This document shows positions 50,621 to 61,690 of a stretch of 64,000 nucleotides of DNA, piece after piece. Made by a program: the position numbers and the translations under genes. Below the pieces are notes generated by a model. That model was not told where the DNA came from. It ran no database searches and saw only the letters and a program-made list of their open reading frames with translations. This stretch comes from Alisma plantago-aquatica. Lineage: Eukaryota; Streptophyta; Magnoliopsida; Alismatales; Alismataceae. The DNA lies in contig OY856409.1 in NCBI GenBank assembly GCA_963693085.1, positions 524,977,303 to 525,041,302 of the forward strand, in the 5' to 3' direction. Every line of letters starts with the position of its first letter. Within the stretch, counting starts at the first letter, position 1.

Positions 50621-51372
50621 AGTGCAACTCCATGGAAAGGAGCTAGGTCTAATTAATTTCTTTGTCTCAAGTTCTTTTATTTCATTGTTACATATTTCTA
50701 AACGTATTTGATTCATTTGGATGGGTCTGGCTTTTGTTGGGATTTTAGTTTTATCAAAATTTTTAATGTATGGTAAAGTAACTTCATGTTTCTTTCTATG
50801 CTAGAATGCTAAAGGTAGTGTGGAGCAGATTTCTTTTTCAACTTTTTCTTGAAATTCTATTATTAGTTTTTGAAAGTTACTACTTTTGATTTTATTATGA
50901 ATTCTTTCAGTTTCTATTTCTGTGTTAAGTTTGTTAAAGAAGTTTTCTTTGTATTTGATTGAAATGTTTATTTGTTGTATAAATGATACTTTGGGTTCAT
51001 TTTTGAACTTAAAGGTAATCATTTTTCCATGTATATTAGCATGTACTCCTTTTGTATCCACTATAATAGGTAGTATTTTATTCAGGATTATATGATTATA
51101 TCCTCAGTTATATTTTTAGCTAGCATGGAAGTAGTTTTAATACATGTATGTTTTATACAAACATGGACATTAGGGATTTTATAATTGATTTGTAATTTTT
51201 CATTGGTGCATGAATTAACAATGTGTATGGTTTTTTCAAAATATTTGGTTGATATTAGACCTTCTCTAATGCAGTTTATGTCTGCTCCAGAATCAAATAA
51301 AGCTAGTTTCTTAATAGTGAAATCTGGGTTTATTTTTATTATAACATCTCCCTTCCATTTCCTTTTTATATA
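50621..51372 (-). pseudogene. Endogenous pararetrovirus: protease and RT N-terminus, first part of split gene
   Basis: On the minus strand an aspartic protease active-site box with D-S-G-A-D (LFDSGADINCI) lies at about 51,270-51,303. A 86-codon frame (51,061-50,801) forms the linker, and the beginning of the RT domain runs to the gypsy insertion point. The protease box and RT fingers are of Caulimoviridae type. Stops lie near 51,062 and just before 50,800. The rest of the gene is at 39,725 and below. The host sequence on the two sides of the gypsy element belongs to one conserved RT motif, which is strong evidence for a single split gene. Confidence 0.85.
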
Positions 51373-52240
51373 TTATTGGATGCTATTTAGGGATTTATTT
51401 TTGGATTTATCTTGACTTTTTGAATGTTCATATGTCTTTTTAGTTTCTTTTAAATCTTTTATCTCTTTTTTAATAATTTTTTGCTCTCTTTTGAAGTCTC
51501 TTAGAGTTGGTTGTTTTTCAGTTATTCTTTTAGTATCATATGAAATATTTTGGTTTGGACTACCTTTAGATTTGATTTCTTTTTTATTCATTTTGATATA
51601 TTTTGAAAATAATTTTATTTTTTCTTGATCATTTTTAACATTATTAATAGTTTCAAGAATGAAGTATTGTTCTATGCTTAATACCTTTACAGAGTACTCT
51701 TCACTTTCTTTACTTTTAGTTTTAGATAGATTATTTACTTTATCAATCATGTGTTTATTATTGAAGATTGAGAAATTTCTTATTTTGATTGTAGATTACT
51801 CTTGTTTGTAATATTTTGGAATGGCAAGTTCTTAGGAGGGTTTTCATGATGCAATGGTCTAATTTTACTGTCAGACTTATTAGACTCATACCACGGTGGA
51901 ACAAGCCTATAGATTTTTTATTTAAGTTCTTTGATATAATAATTTTTATACCATTCAAAGATATATATATATATTTCTATGGTATTGAATTTGTGAATAC
52001 CATTTTTCTCTAATGTAATCTCTTTCTTTTCTATCAAAGTTTTCATAAAATTGTTTTGTCTTGAACTAATTTCTTTCAGATAAAAATTCTTCTCTTAGCT
52101 TTTCTTTATCGATGATGAAATTATTTTTATTTTCCATTGAATTGCTTTCATTTATGGTTTGAAGGGTATTTATTGTTTCGTAGATGCCTGTTAGTGAGTT
52201 AAACATTTTATTCAACATATTTTCTTATTTCTATTGAGGA
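51373..52240 (-). pseudogene. Endogenous pararetrovirus: region upstream of protease
   Basis: Lys/Glu/Asn-rich frames precede the protease on the same strand: 51,750-51,373 (coiled-coil-like, with KREQKIIKKEIKDLKETKK), 51,958-51,758, and text up to about 52,240 in shifting frames. In plant pararetroviruses this position is held by virion-associated or coat-protein regions. No CCHC knuckle and no movement-protein motif was seen, so the 5' genes may be absent. It is broken by at least three stops or frameshifts. Confidence 0.55.
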
Positions 52241-52657
52241 AATTTTTTAAATAGCCTTGTGAAGATATAGTTATAAAAAATAAAGAGATCTAAGGCTTAA
52301 ATCTTAAAATTTTTGAAACCAAAGGAGCTTGATATAAATAATGATTTTATCGAGCAATCTTATTCTCTTTTCAATAAGTTGATTCTTAATGGCCTGTCAA
52401 TAGTTAGACTACTGCGACAGGGAGGCCTCAAACCTAGGTATTTCTTAAAGAAAATTGAATATGATGCACTCAATTTGTGGGTGAGAGATTGAAATCATCA
52501 ACCAAGGGATTACTAAGTGGCTTTTCAATAGCTAAACCTAGCCCTACAAAACCCTAAATGCCTACTACGGCTAAAGCGGGTGCAACAAGCTACCACTACG
52601 ATAAGGAGGCCTCGGACCCTAGAACCCCAAGAAGGAAGACCCTGAACTCTCACCCCT
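52241..52657. other. Non-coding edge of pararetrovirus block
   Basis: No gene. Two loosely similar segments (around 52,395-52,430 and 52,523-52,610) share 'tcaatag(t/c)ta(g/a)ac' and 'aggaggcctc', suggesting an old duplication of about 128 bp. It ends at a large microsatellite. Confidence 0.5.
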
Positions 52658-52730
<73 letters not shown>

Positions 52731-52810
52731 GATATGTATATATATGTATATATATATACATACATATATGTATATATATACATATGTATATACATATATA
52801 TATTATATAG

Positions 52811-52856
<46 letters not shown>

Positions 52857-52940
52857 GTATATAGATATGTATATATATATGTATATATATACATACATAT
52901 ATGTATATATACATATGTATATACATATATATATTATATA

Positions 52941-53012
<72 letters not shown>
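52658..53012. repeat. Compound TA/CA microsatellite with a duplicated 133-bp module
   Basis: Two modules that start 'tatgtatatagatatgtata' at 52,721 and 52,854 (offset 133 bp) each end in 'ttatatagacacacac' and a CA run. They lie between long TA tracts. All frames through it are artefacts. It marks the right edge of the pararetrovirus block, mirroring the TG/TA tract at 36,249. Confidence 0.93.
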
Positions 53013-53016
<4 letters not shown>

Positions 53017-53279
53017 AATGCGTCGCCCTACAAGAAGTTTTGGTGGTGGATGTGTAGCATGGTTATTGCCAATAACCCAATATATGTGTGTGGCTGGATG
53101 GTATGGCTTTATTCCTATTTATCTCTGCGTACCGAACCTCTACCTCCTTATTTCAAATGTAAAGTTAATTCTACCTTTGCTCCCCTTGAATGTAACTTGA
53201 GGTTTCTTTTTAAAATGTAATAAAGTAGCAATGAGATAGTTTCTTTTCTTGCAACGACATTGAAGATAATAATCACCAG
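53013..53279 (+). other. Copia leader, non-coding
   Basis: Sequence between the microsatellite and the first gag-like text. No gene is visible; it presumably is part of the copia untranslated leader. No PBS is present. Confidence 0.45.
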
Positions 53280-54075
53280 ACGAGATGAACACTTCATGAG
53301 ATGAGTTGATCATCTGGAGGACAAAGTGAAGGATCCATACAACTGCTTGGTGGGCCCAAGCGACCATCTAGCGGATGCTCCGACTGCACCTAGGGCTGAT
53401 AAGGATTCTTACAAGAAGCATATTGAAGATGTTGTGGATGTCAAGTAATCGATGCTACGCTCCATGAACTATGAGTTGCAGAGGCAACATGAGAACATGG
53501 ATGTGATTGAGATGGTCACACATCTCAAGAACATGTTCCAAGATCAGGCAAGATAAGAGAGATACAATGGCTCTAAGGCATTGTTCAAATGTAACATGGC
53601 AGAATGAGATCCAGTAGGTCCTCATGTGCTCAAGCTTATTCAGTATGTGGAGAACCTAGCTAGACTGGAATCTCTTGAGTCAAGAGTTGGCCACTGATTT
53701 GATTCTACAGTCTCTGCCAGAATCTTACAGTCAGTTTGTCATGAACTGCAACATGAACGACTTTGACAAATCATTGACAGAGTTACTGGGCATGTTGAGA
53801 ACAGTTGAGGGACAAATGAAAAAAGACAAACCCAAGTTTGTTATGATGATCAGAAAGACAAAGAGGAAGTCTAAAGGCAAGGGAAAAGCCAAGAAGAGTT
53901 CTAAAGCTAGCCAGAAGTCCAAGTGTTCAGATCTCAAAGCAACAGGAGGAGTAAAGAAAAGAGGCAATTGTCACCATTGTCAACAGCTTGGACATTGCAA
54001 AAGAAACTTTCCACTCTAGTTAGAGGAACTAAAGAAGAAGAAAGAATGCATTGAGGCCTACACTTCAAGTATAAA
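53280..54075 (+). pseudogene. Ty1/copia gag with mutated zinc knuckle
   Basis: The text runs in changing frames, from DEHFM near 53,285 through ALFKCNMAE and DPVGPHVLKLIQYVENLARL (near 53,580-53,670) to an open stretch 53,675-54,019 with SQELATDLILQSLPESYSQF and ELLGMLRTVEGQMKKDK. A Lys/Ser-rich linker and the zinc knuckle CHHCQQLGHCKRNF follow; the last Cys of CX2CX4HX4C is Phe. Stops occur near 53,450, 53,555 and 53,605. These blocks are typical of gag in the copia group. The capsid protein cannot be made. Confidence 0.88.
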
Positions 54076-56905
54076 TGTTATAAGATAAATCTAATCACTT
54101 CTTCACTTTTTTATATGATACCAAATAGAGATTTGACATACTTGATGTGCAAGATCTGACAAGAAGTGAAGGCCCTCATGAGAGGACAAAGATGGACAAG
54201 GCAGAGCAAAAGTTGCGGAGGATTTAGTCTACATTTAAATTTATCTTAGCCCCATGGGCATGTAATGGAGTTATTAGAATTGTTATTTATAGAAACATTT
54301 ACTTTAAAACATCTTGTATGACAATGATGATAAATCAATAAAGTGATATATTATTGTTTCTGTTTCAATATATATGATCTTGTGTGGAAATGCCCAAATA
54401 TCTAATGTATTTACTTTGAAAGAATTTTGGATAAATTTTTCCAAACGTTAATACCAAAGGATTGTAATTGATAACTCAAGACTATCATTAGAAATAGTCA
54501 CCTTGGACGTACATAAGAAATGCATGTCTAGAATACATGTAGATGTTAATCTAGATTTCCTTCATTATCGAACCTAAGGAAACATGCAAAGCCTTATCTA
54601 TGCACAATATGACATGACATCCTTCACTAGATGTAGCGGGAGGATAAGCCTTCCATCAGACCTCATACATGTGTTGCATGAAGATCTTATGGAATGAATG
54701 TTGTAAATAATTGCTTATACTTAATTTCATGTATCAGTAATATGATGATATGTACTCAGTAAAATAGAACCATTAATCTCTTGAAATGTTCAAGGAGATT
54801 ATAAATGATGTATAACTTTGATGAAAGTATTGAGAAACTTTGATGAGATCAAATGTTGAAGTACTTCACAGAACCTTCAGGAAAGAACTGTGATAAAGTA
54901 TCACAAGTCAAATCCATCTGAACATGATGATGTGTTAGAATGAAGAATTGTACCATGATGATTCATGATATAATTACCAATTAATATATTCTTCTTATAC
55001 CCTCATAAATATATACCTATCACTAAACCATGTACCACATATTTGTTTTATAAGACATCATATATGATATGATTTGGAAATGTCTAATATGTCTAAAGGA
55101 TTGAAACCTACATTGAGAAAATAGTTTCTTGAGAAGGTTTATCCATAAACTATGGTTGTTGAATATTACTATTAATTCCAATCCAAAAACAAAATTGTTT
55201 TGTTGAAAGGGTAACTGAGTTCCTAAATAATTAATGGGAGTAAAAGTAGAACTTGAAATGTTTGAGATCAAAAATAGGGTACAGTGTAAACTAAGAGAAT
55301 CAAAAGTTATTGTTGAATCTCTGGTTCATCATATAACACAGAATAAATAGTTCTAGTAAGACACATCTGAAATTGAAGGATTGTGTATCCAAACAACTCA
55401 AATAGGCCAGTCATAACAAATGAGCCAACTAGTCAACTAGAAGCCATTAAGTACCATAATCTAAGTAATGTCTCAAGGCCGTTAAGGGATCCATGTAAGC
55501 TAACAAGGTAGGACCATGATAGTGCCACCTAAAAGGGTAATACCTAAAGGGTTCAATAGGCTCTTGTGAAAAAACCCTACAAGGATAACATAAAAGGACA
55601 AATTGGGTGAAAATATTTTTCAAATCAGTTCAATTGTTGAACATGATAGAAATTCCTTTACCGATTGTCAAGCTTGTTGTTGTAGCTAAAATAGACTAAG
55701 AAATTTAGCATATGAAGATAGAAACCTAATTCCTTAAAGGAATACATCATAGGATGTGTATGTGACACAACCTAAAAGGTATTATAGCTTCAAGGATGCA
55801 AATAAAGTCTATAAACTATGAAGATCGATCTCGGATTGAAACAAGCATCTCAGAGGAGGGATCTTTAAGTTGACTAGATAGTCAAAGAGTTTAACTTGAA
55901 TCAAGATAAGAGATGAAATATGTGATAACTAAAGATTTAGTGGGAGCATATATGAACATTCCACACATGATGAGGAATAACATCTCAATATTGTGAATAT
56001 TGAAAACTAGCATGAAAAACACATTCAACAATGAAGGATAAGGTAAAACATCTTATGAGATAAGGATCAAGACCTATGATATAGTTCTTGAATGTTTCAC
56101 AATATAAGTTTGAGCACATACAATAGCAATATGTTGAAGGAGTTCAACGAGGAAGGATTCAATGAGAGAGGATCCAGATTAGTCTATCATGACCCAAAAG
56201 TTTTGATTCTTGTAAAGAATGGAAATGACATGATTAAGATGCCATAGGTTGTAGAAATGGATCTATCATGAATTCTATAAATGTACTTATCCCATATAAT
56301 CTTGTATGTATTGGACATGACAATATGACATTAAATTCATATAAGGGTTATTGGAAAGTCATCAAAGATATCCATCAATACTTGAGAAGTATTTAATGAT
56401 AGATTGCTAGTATTTAAAGATAGCAATAGAGGAAGAGTTGGATGTAAAAGGTTACATTGATACAATCTTCCAAAATGACAAAAGTGATCCCAAAATAAAA
56501 TATGTTTAAAAGAGAAATGTTGTTGGTTGGAAGGGTTCCAGACTAATAGCCATTAATTCTATTATACAATGGAAGGTGAGTATACTTGTGTTGTGAACAT
56601 AGAGTGATACTATATGTATCTAAAAGTTCATATGATGAACTTATAGATGTTCCAACTATTGATGACTTAGTAGTAATATTGTGACAAAAATGGAGCTACT
56701 TGTTAGGCAAGGAATATCAGATACCATATTGTGACAGTTCCATCTCATATGAGAAATCGTACAACCAAGACATAAGGAAACATGCAATATACCAACTATG
56801 AGCAAAGTGTTGCTAACTCATTAAATTAGCACTAGCGCAACAAAAACACAATGGAAATGCTTAGATCACTAAGAATATGATTCATGGGTGATTGGCTCTA
56901 AGTGC
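54076..56905 (+). pseudogene. Ty1/copia pol, heavily decayed
   Basis: No long frame remains, but short family-like pieces occur in the copia order. Examples are GPHERTKMDKAEQKL near 54,170-54,210 (protease region), KQNCFVERVTEFLNN near 55,190-55,230 (end of integrase), VYKL near 55,809 and a fragment like FDE..KEF near 55,870-55,900 (RT), and CDKNGA near 56,683 followed by RNase H tail remnants. Pol ends just before the polypurine tract CAGGTGGGAG (56,905-56,914). I could not place the catalytic boxes with confidence. The region length (about 2.8 kb) is shorter than an intact copia pol, so internal loss is likely. Confidence 0.7.
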
Positions 56906-56916
56906 AGGTGGGAGTC

Positions 56917-59054
56917 TGTTGGTAAGGTATGTCCATAGAGCAAATCATATGATGATTTACATGGCATATACCATAAAGGATTTGATTAGTACCCATAAAG
57001 GCAATATTCCAATTCATTCTGTTTCATTCAGTTATGAGATAATGGGGAAACATTATGAATGTCTAAAGAACAACAATACTCAATGATGTATGTCTTCAAG
57101 TACATGACTTGGAGAATGATATCATGCAAATACTAAGAGTATGTACATTCTTATTATGTCCCTAGTCAACTGTTACTGTGGAAGGTAGATAGACACCAGT
57201 AACACATAAGAATGGAGTGTGGGTTTGTTGATGATTGAATCTCATTAGTCATGATATGGCAATATCAAATCATGCACACAAATATATGTTAGGGAACAAT
57301 GTACTAGACAGACCCGCCTTGAGAGTGACACATGGAAACTATCATTGATGATCATACTCATCTCTCACAATGAAGGTGGTGATTGTAATTCCTAGTCACT
57401 GTACTCATTACATGTCGTTGGGTACGCTTTGACATCATCAAACGTAGTCCTGAAACATGGGTTGTTATAACGGTGATGATTGGGTGACTTTGACATATAG
57501 AGACTGATTGTGAATGATAGAGATGGGATTTGTCCCTCCTACTAGAGATTGATATCCTGACTACTTGATAAGTGGGACTGAGAAACACATGCACATGCAC
57601 ATGTAAATCAATATGATAGGTTGAACATTGAGAGGATGATGACTCCATGCCTCGAGTTCACTTTGGATATTAGTGACAAAGGAATTATACAATCACTACA
57701 ACACCTTACACAAATTGTAGGTTGAAGTTGTTCTCTAACTTTCCATTCACTTGTGTAGCACTGATGTGTGACTAGGCACCACTCTTTGCTTGTGATGTCA
57801 TAAGTTAGTTATGGACATTCACCGCCAATGTGACACGAGACCTACAGGGTCACACACATAGAAACTAATCTAGAAGAGGAGTTTAATCTTAAATGATGAT
57901 TGGATTGGTTACTAAAGTGTTTAGGTACTCAATTTACATAATAGATCAGTTGAATGCACCCCAACCAATCGTCTCACAGGGTGAGATGGCTGTTTGGTGC
58001 ACCAGACAATCGTCTTAAGTGTTAAGATGACTGTTTGGGTTGTTAGGCTGATCAGAAATTGGATTGGCTAATTTCTGCCCAAATTGAGGTGTGAACCGAC
58101 TGATTCGGCTTGGCTCACCAGACGACCTTCTGGGTGAGAAAGATGACCATATCGCATGTACGAGATCACTCAGTTAGGCCAGAGGAAGGTTTTAGATACT
58201 TTGCCAAATTTGTTTTGATTGCATAATACTTGTGATGCAAGGAATTAATGTTTAGCATTATCGAGAAACGAATTACCAATTTCATATGCAATTGGGAAAC
58301 TGCCAGACGACCGTCTGGAAGTACGAGACGACCGTCTCACAATACCAGACGACCATTTGGCATTTCACAAGTTGTGAAAATTCAAGATCTTGCGATCCCA
58401 TCCACTCCCACACAGATCCCGAACAAATTGTGAACCATGGCCCAAACCCTACTTATAAATAGAGGGGTACTGGGGGCTTCCTAGATCAAAACAATAACAC
58501 ATGCAATTGAGAATCAATTTCTCTGACAATTGTTTTCCTTTGTAGTTGTGGTAACCAAGAGAGCTCAGAAAAGTCCTACTTGACTAGGGAGGGATAGTCA
58601 CGAGAGAGAACAACCAATGATCATTGTTGTGGGAGAGTAAGTTGGTGACTAGTACACCAATGAGAGGGACAACTCCTTGTTTGTTCTAGTTGAACGACAT
58701 GAATTCTAATTGGTCCATGTGGGCTACTGTAGATGTAAGAGTCCTTTAGCTACTGCTAAGAGGACAACATCAACCTGCAGTCCGTGACAAGTCCATAAGA
58801 GACGCAATAGAAGTTGTCCTATCCGTTGTCTGTGGTGAAGACCAGGAGATGCACAACCACCGTCCAAGAGAAACTAGAAGATAATTGCATCTTCAACGAG
58901 TTGTAGTTGTTGGACTTGCTCCAAGACCGAGTATAAACTCATTGAACCGTCCTTCATATTTCGTAGTAGTTGATACAATCTTGCTGTTATGGGAATACAT
59001 ATAGATAATTTTTTTTATTTCTACTGCTATACTTTGTGCTTGTATTTCCCAGCA
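56917..59054 (+). mobile_element. Ty1/copia element, 3' LTR, 2,138 bp
   Basis: TGTTGGTAAGG...TTTCCCAGCA, with TG...CA ends, follows a polypurine tract. It is parallel to 33,388-36,248. The right duplication is CTTGA (59,055-59,059) against CTTGG on the left; the empty site in the Y 5' LTR has CTTGG, so the right copy has mutated. TATAAATAG lies at 58,454. The hairpin-like 'gtctcacagggtgagat' (57,970) and the cluster 'gacgaccgtctggaag/gacgaccgtctcacaa' (58,306-58,355) are shared with the 5' LTR. Confidence 0.92.
58454..58462 (+). promoter_or_regulatory. TATA box of copia 3' LTR
   Basis: TATAAATAG, in the same context as 35,666-35,674 of the 5' LTR. Confidence 0.65.
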
Positions 59055-59548
59055 CTTGAGTGGTCCTTTTCTCTTTTATAAGAAACATTCTTTACTTTAT
59101 GTCCTTTTACTCCATATATTGCTCAATTTTATTTTAGTATGCACATACCATCCTTTTGATGATGTCTTTTACTTTTTCTCCTCTTGCTGGGGCATGCTTC
59201 TAACCCCAGGCGTAGGACATGGATGACTTGACATGCTGAGATGGACCTAGCTTAAGGAGTTGATGCCTGAAGACAAACTTGATATGGTTTAGATTTCCCT
59301 CTACTAGATCCTTATATTATAACATCCATGTAAACTCTATATGAGAGATGATGATGTACTTTTGTAAAATTGATAATAGTCAAGAAACTTTTATTCCGCT
59401 ACTATACTTTGGTGTTTTTGTATACCATCATTTAAGATTTGAAAATTTTATACATATTCTAGCATATATTTTGTGTGTGTTTGGAATGTATGTTTTATTC
59501 CTTAAATTTTAGTAGAGAGCGGATCCCCTTTGGATCCCACTCATTACA
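59055..59548 (+). mobile_element. Element Y, 3' LTR, last part
   Basis: It resumes at 'cttgagtggtcc', which continues the Y LTR broken at 33,387 (compare 28,890-29,388), and ends in TTACA at 59,548. Together the two parts give about 3.6 kb against 3.5 kb for the 5' LTR. A duplication for Y itself is not convincing (CTTTC left, CCTGC right). Confidence 0.88.
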
Positions 59549-59670
59549 CCTGCACCATGTACTACCATCTGTCATGGCATTCATGACCACATAGTATAGC
59601 CGATCTGCAGTTCCGTTTGTGGCCATGGATGACGGGATGACAACTCTGAGATTCTCAACGACGTAAGATA

Positions 59671-60658
59671 CACTACTACAAAAAATGCTTTTTACAACAG
59701 TTCCTTTTCTCAATTTACAACAAGTGTTAACCGTTGTATTAGATCGCGTGGTCTTATGGGGGGTGCTTTACACAACATGTGATCGCATGTTGTAATAGAT
59801 GTATTTTATACAACAGTTGAAACATGTTGTATTTTAAGGAATGGCCTGTTGTAATATGGGTATTTTACACAACATGTGGTGCACCTGTTGTAATATATAT
59901 TATACAACAGTTGAACGACATTGTCTTTCACAAAACACACCCGTTGTAATAGGGGTATTTTTTACAACATGTGGTTCACCCGTTGTAATATATATTATAC
60001 AACAGTAGAAGCATGTTGTCTTTCACTAAACACACCCGTTGTAATAGGTAGGTCTATTACAACATGCAGTGCACCTATTGTAATATACATATTTATACAA
60101 CAGTTGGAGTATGTTGTCTTTTCATACATTTAACCGTTGTAGTAAGATTGTTTAGACAACATGGTGTGTGTCTGTTGTAATATACACAATTTATACAACA
60201 TGTTATGCATGTTGTAGTTCACTAGAAACACCTGTTGTAATAGGTGTATTTTTTCCTGACAAACCTGTTGTAATAGGTGTGGATAACACAACATGTGTTG
60301 TTTGTTGTAGAATCATACATTTTACAACATATTATTAAATGTTGTCTTTGATTAGAGTTTGAAAGGTCATATATCACACCAATTGTATTGATCAAATTAA
60401 CCATATTATTAATAAATTATAATAAATATGCAATTATACTTTTTCATTTCACAAACAAACACATAGTTGAACAAAATTTCCATCAAACCTTGAAAGAAAC
60501 TCATACTAAATTTAATTAATATTAAATCATCCATACAACGATTCAATAATACAAAGTATTGAGTATCCACTCTAGAATCGAAATGAAAACTAACTAAAAA
60601 AGTTTCACACATTAGTCTATGGTAAAGAACAAATGTCTCCCCCACATGTCACATAATC
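59671..60658. mobile_element. CACTA (En/Spm) transposon end with subterminal repeats
   Basis: The terminus CACTACTACAAAAAATG at 59,671 is the characteristic plant CACTA end. About 600 bp follow, packed with inverted pairs of 'tttacaacag/acaacatg' and 'ctgttgtaata/ccgttgtaata' (59,690-60,350), the subterminal repeats to which En/Spm transposases bind. The inverted opposite terminus was not found before 64,000, so the element extends beyond the window or is truncated. The protease exons at 60,659-60,942, reading towards this end, fit an internal gene of the element. Confidence 0.88.
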
Positions 60659-60942
60659 TTATGTGTGCTCAAGAACACATGTCGCCCACTCGTTTCGGAC
60701 CTCATCGATTTCTTCTTGGTTGAAGCAACGACCAATATACTTCGAATAATACTGCAATCATATGACAAATATATCAACATATTGTGATATTTTCAATTTA
60801 TTTAGAAATTTGAACAAACTAAAATAATATAATGTTAAGTAGCTACACATTCAGGAATATTTCTATTTCTCGCATCAAAGATGTCTTTCATATACTTCAG
60901 CACATAATACCCGCAATTTGTATTGTTCGGCTGCTTTGGACA
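60659..60942 (-). pseudogene. Last two exons of a Ulp1/C48-type protease, CACTA-associated
   Basis: The upstream exon, 60,942-60,847 (32 codons), follows a good acceptor (ttttgtatag) and reads CPKQPNNTNCGYYVLKYMKD...; the Gln and catalytic Cys of C48 (SUMO-protease-like) peptidases are present. A donor (gtagct) follows. The terminal exon, 60,751-60,659 (31 codons with TAA), follows the acceptor tgattgcag and reads YYSKYIGRCFNQEEIDEVRN... Both exons keep frame across the 95-bp intron with no stop. The catalytic His and Asp would lie in upstream exons, which are not found in this window: beyond the intron start comes a UFD1 fragment. Plant CACTA elements and related transposons often carry such proteases. 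Cut off, hence scored as a pseudogene, but these two exons look undamaged. Confidence 0.82.
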
Positions 60943-61091
60943 CTATACAAAATAAATATTAATTTGTTATCCAAATAATTGTGAGAACTTGTTAGCAAAT
61001 AAGAGGATGGAAAGGTATAAATAGCCAGAAAACTTAATAAAAGGTATGTGTAAATAGAATCAAAAATGTTATAAGAGTGAAAAAGGCATGG

Positions 61092-61340
61092 TTTATTGCT
61101 GAAGAAGGTGTGGTTTATATGCCATATTGGATGATGCAAAACTTGCTCTTGCAAGAGGGGGATTTTGTAAGAGTGAAGAATGCCACCCTTCCAAAAGGAA
61201 CCTTTGTTAAATTGCAGCCTCACACGAAAGATTTTTTAGATATATCAAACCCCAAAGCTATTTTGGAAACAACTCTCAGGAACTACTCGTGTTTGACAAC
61301 TGGCGACAATATCATGGTAGCTTATAACAATAAAAAATAG
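61092..61340 (+). pseudogene. UFD1: UFD1 gene fragment (ubiquitin fusion degradation protein 1)
   Basis: 82 codons, [20 protein letters not shown] ... [19 protein letters not shown], are unmistakably the conserved UFD1 domain ([33 protein letters not shown]). UFD1 is a cofactor of the Cdc48/p97 segregase in ubiquitin-dependent degradation. Only this block is present: the text before 61,092 and after the TAG at 61,338 is unrelated. There is no ATG; the open frame enters from GTG at 61,077. No stop or frameshift lies within it, and no intron. It lies 150 bp from, and opposite to, the CACTA protease exons. It may be a captured exon group or a truncated processed copy. A real exon of an active gene is unlikely here. 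Confidence 0.9.
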
Positions 61341-61690
61341 GGTAAATTTCAGAGAAATACATTATGTTTCCTTATCTTAACAAATCTATCACCACGTTCT
61401 GATAATTGCATCCATATCACTTGTGGGTATATTATTTTTCATTTCTACCAAACTGTTAACTCCGTTACTCTACCGGTCAACAGGCCACTCAATCCTTTCT
61501 ACATTTTTCAGATGAACATGTGACCCACCTTCTCTCCCCTCCCCACATTTTATTTCTGGTCACCTATAATGACTAAAAGACTGATTTTGTTTTCTAAAAT
61601 ATGTGAACAACAGTTTTTTAAAATAAGTTTCACAATATCGAACACCTGCGATCTACCTTTTAAGAGATATAGCCAGGTTTCTTTAGAGAT
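61341..61690. other. Non-coding stretch
   Basis: No gene. 61,340-61,560 reads like intron or intergenic DNA; nothing repeated elsewhere in the window was noticed. Confidence 0.5.

Noticed and set aside
59495..59713. 72-codon minus-strand frame that might be a host gene piece
   Set aside because: It joins the end of the Y LTR, about 120 bp of host flank and the CACTA terminus, so it cannot be one gene. The middle 40 codons match nothing I know.
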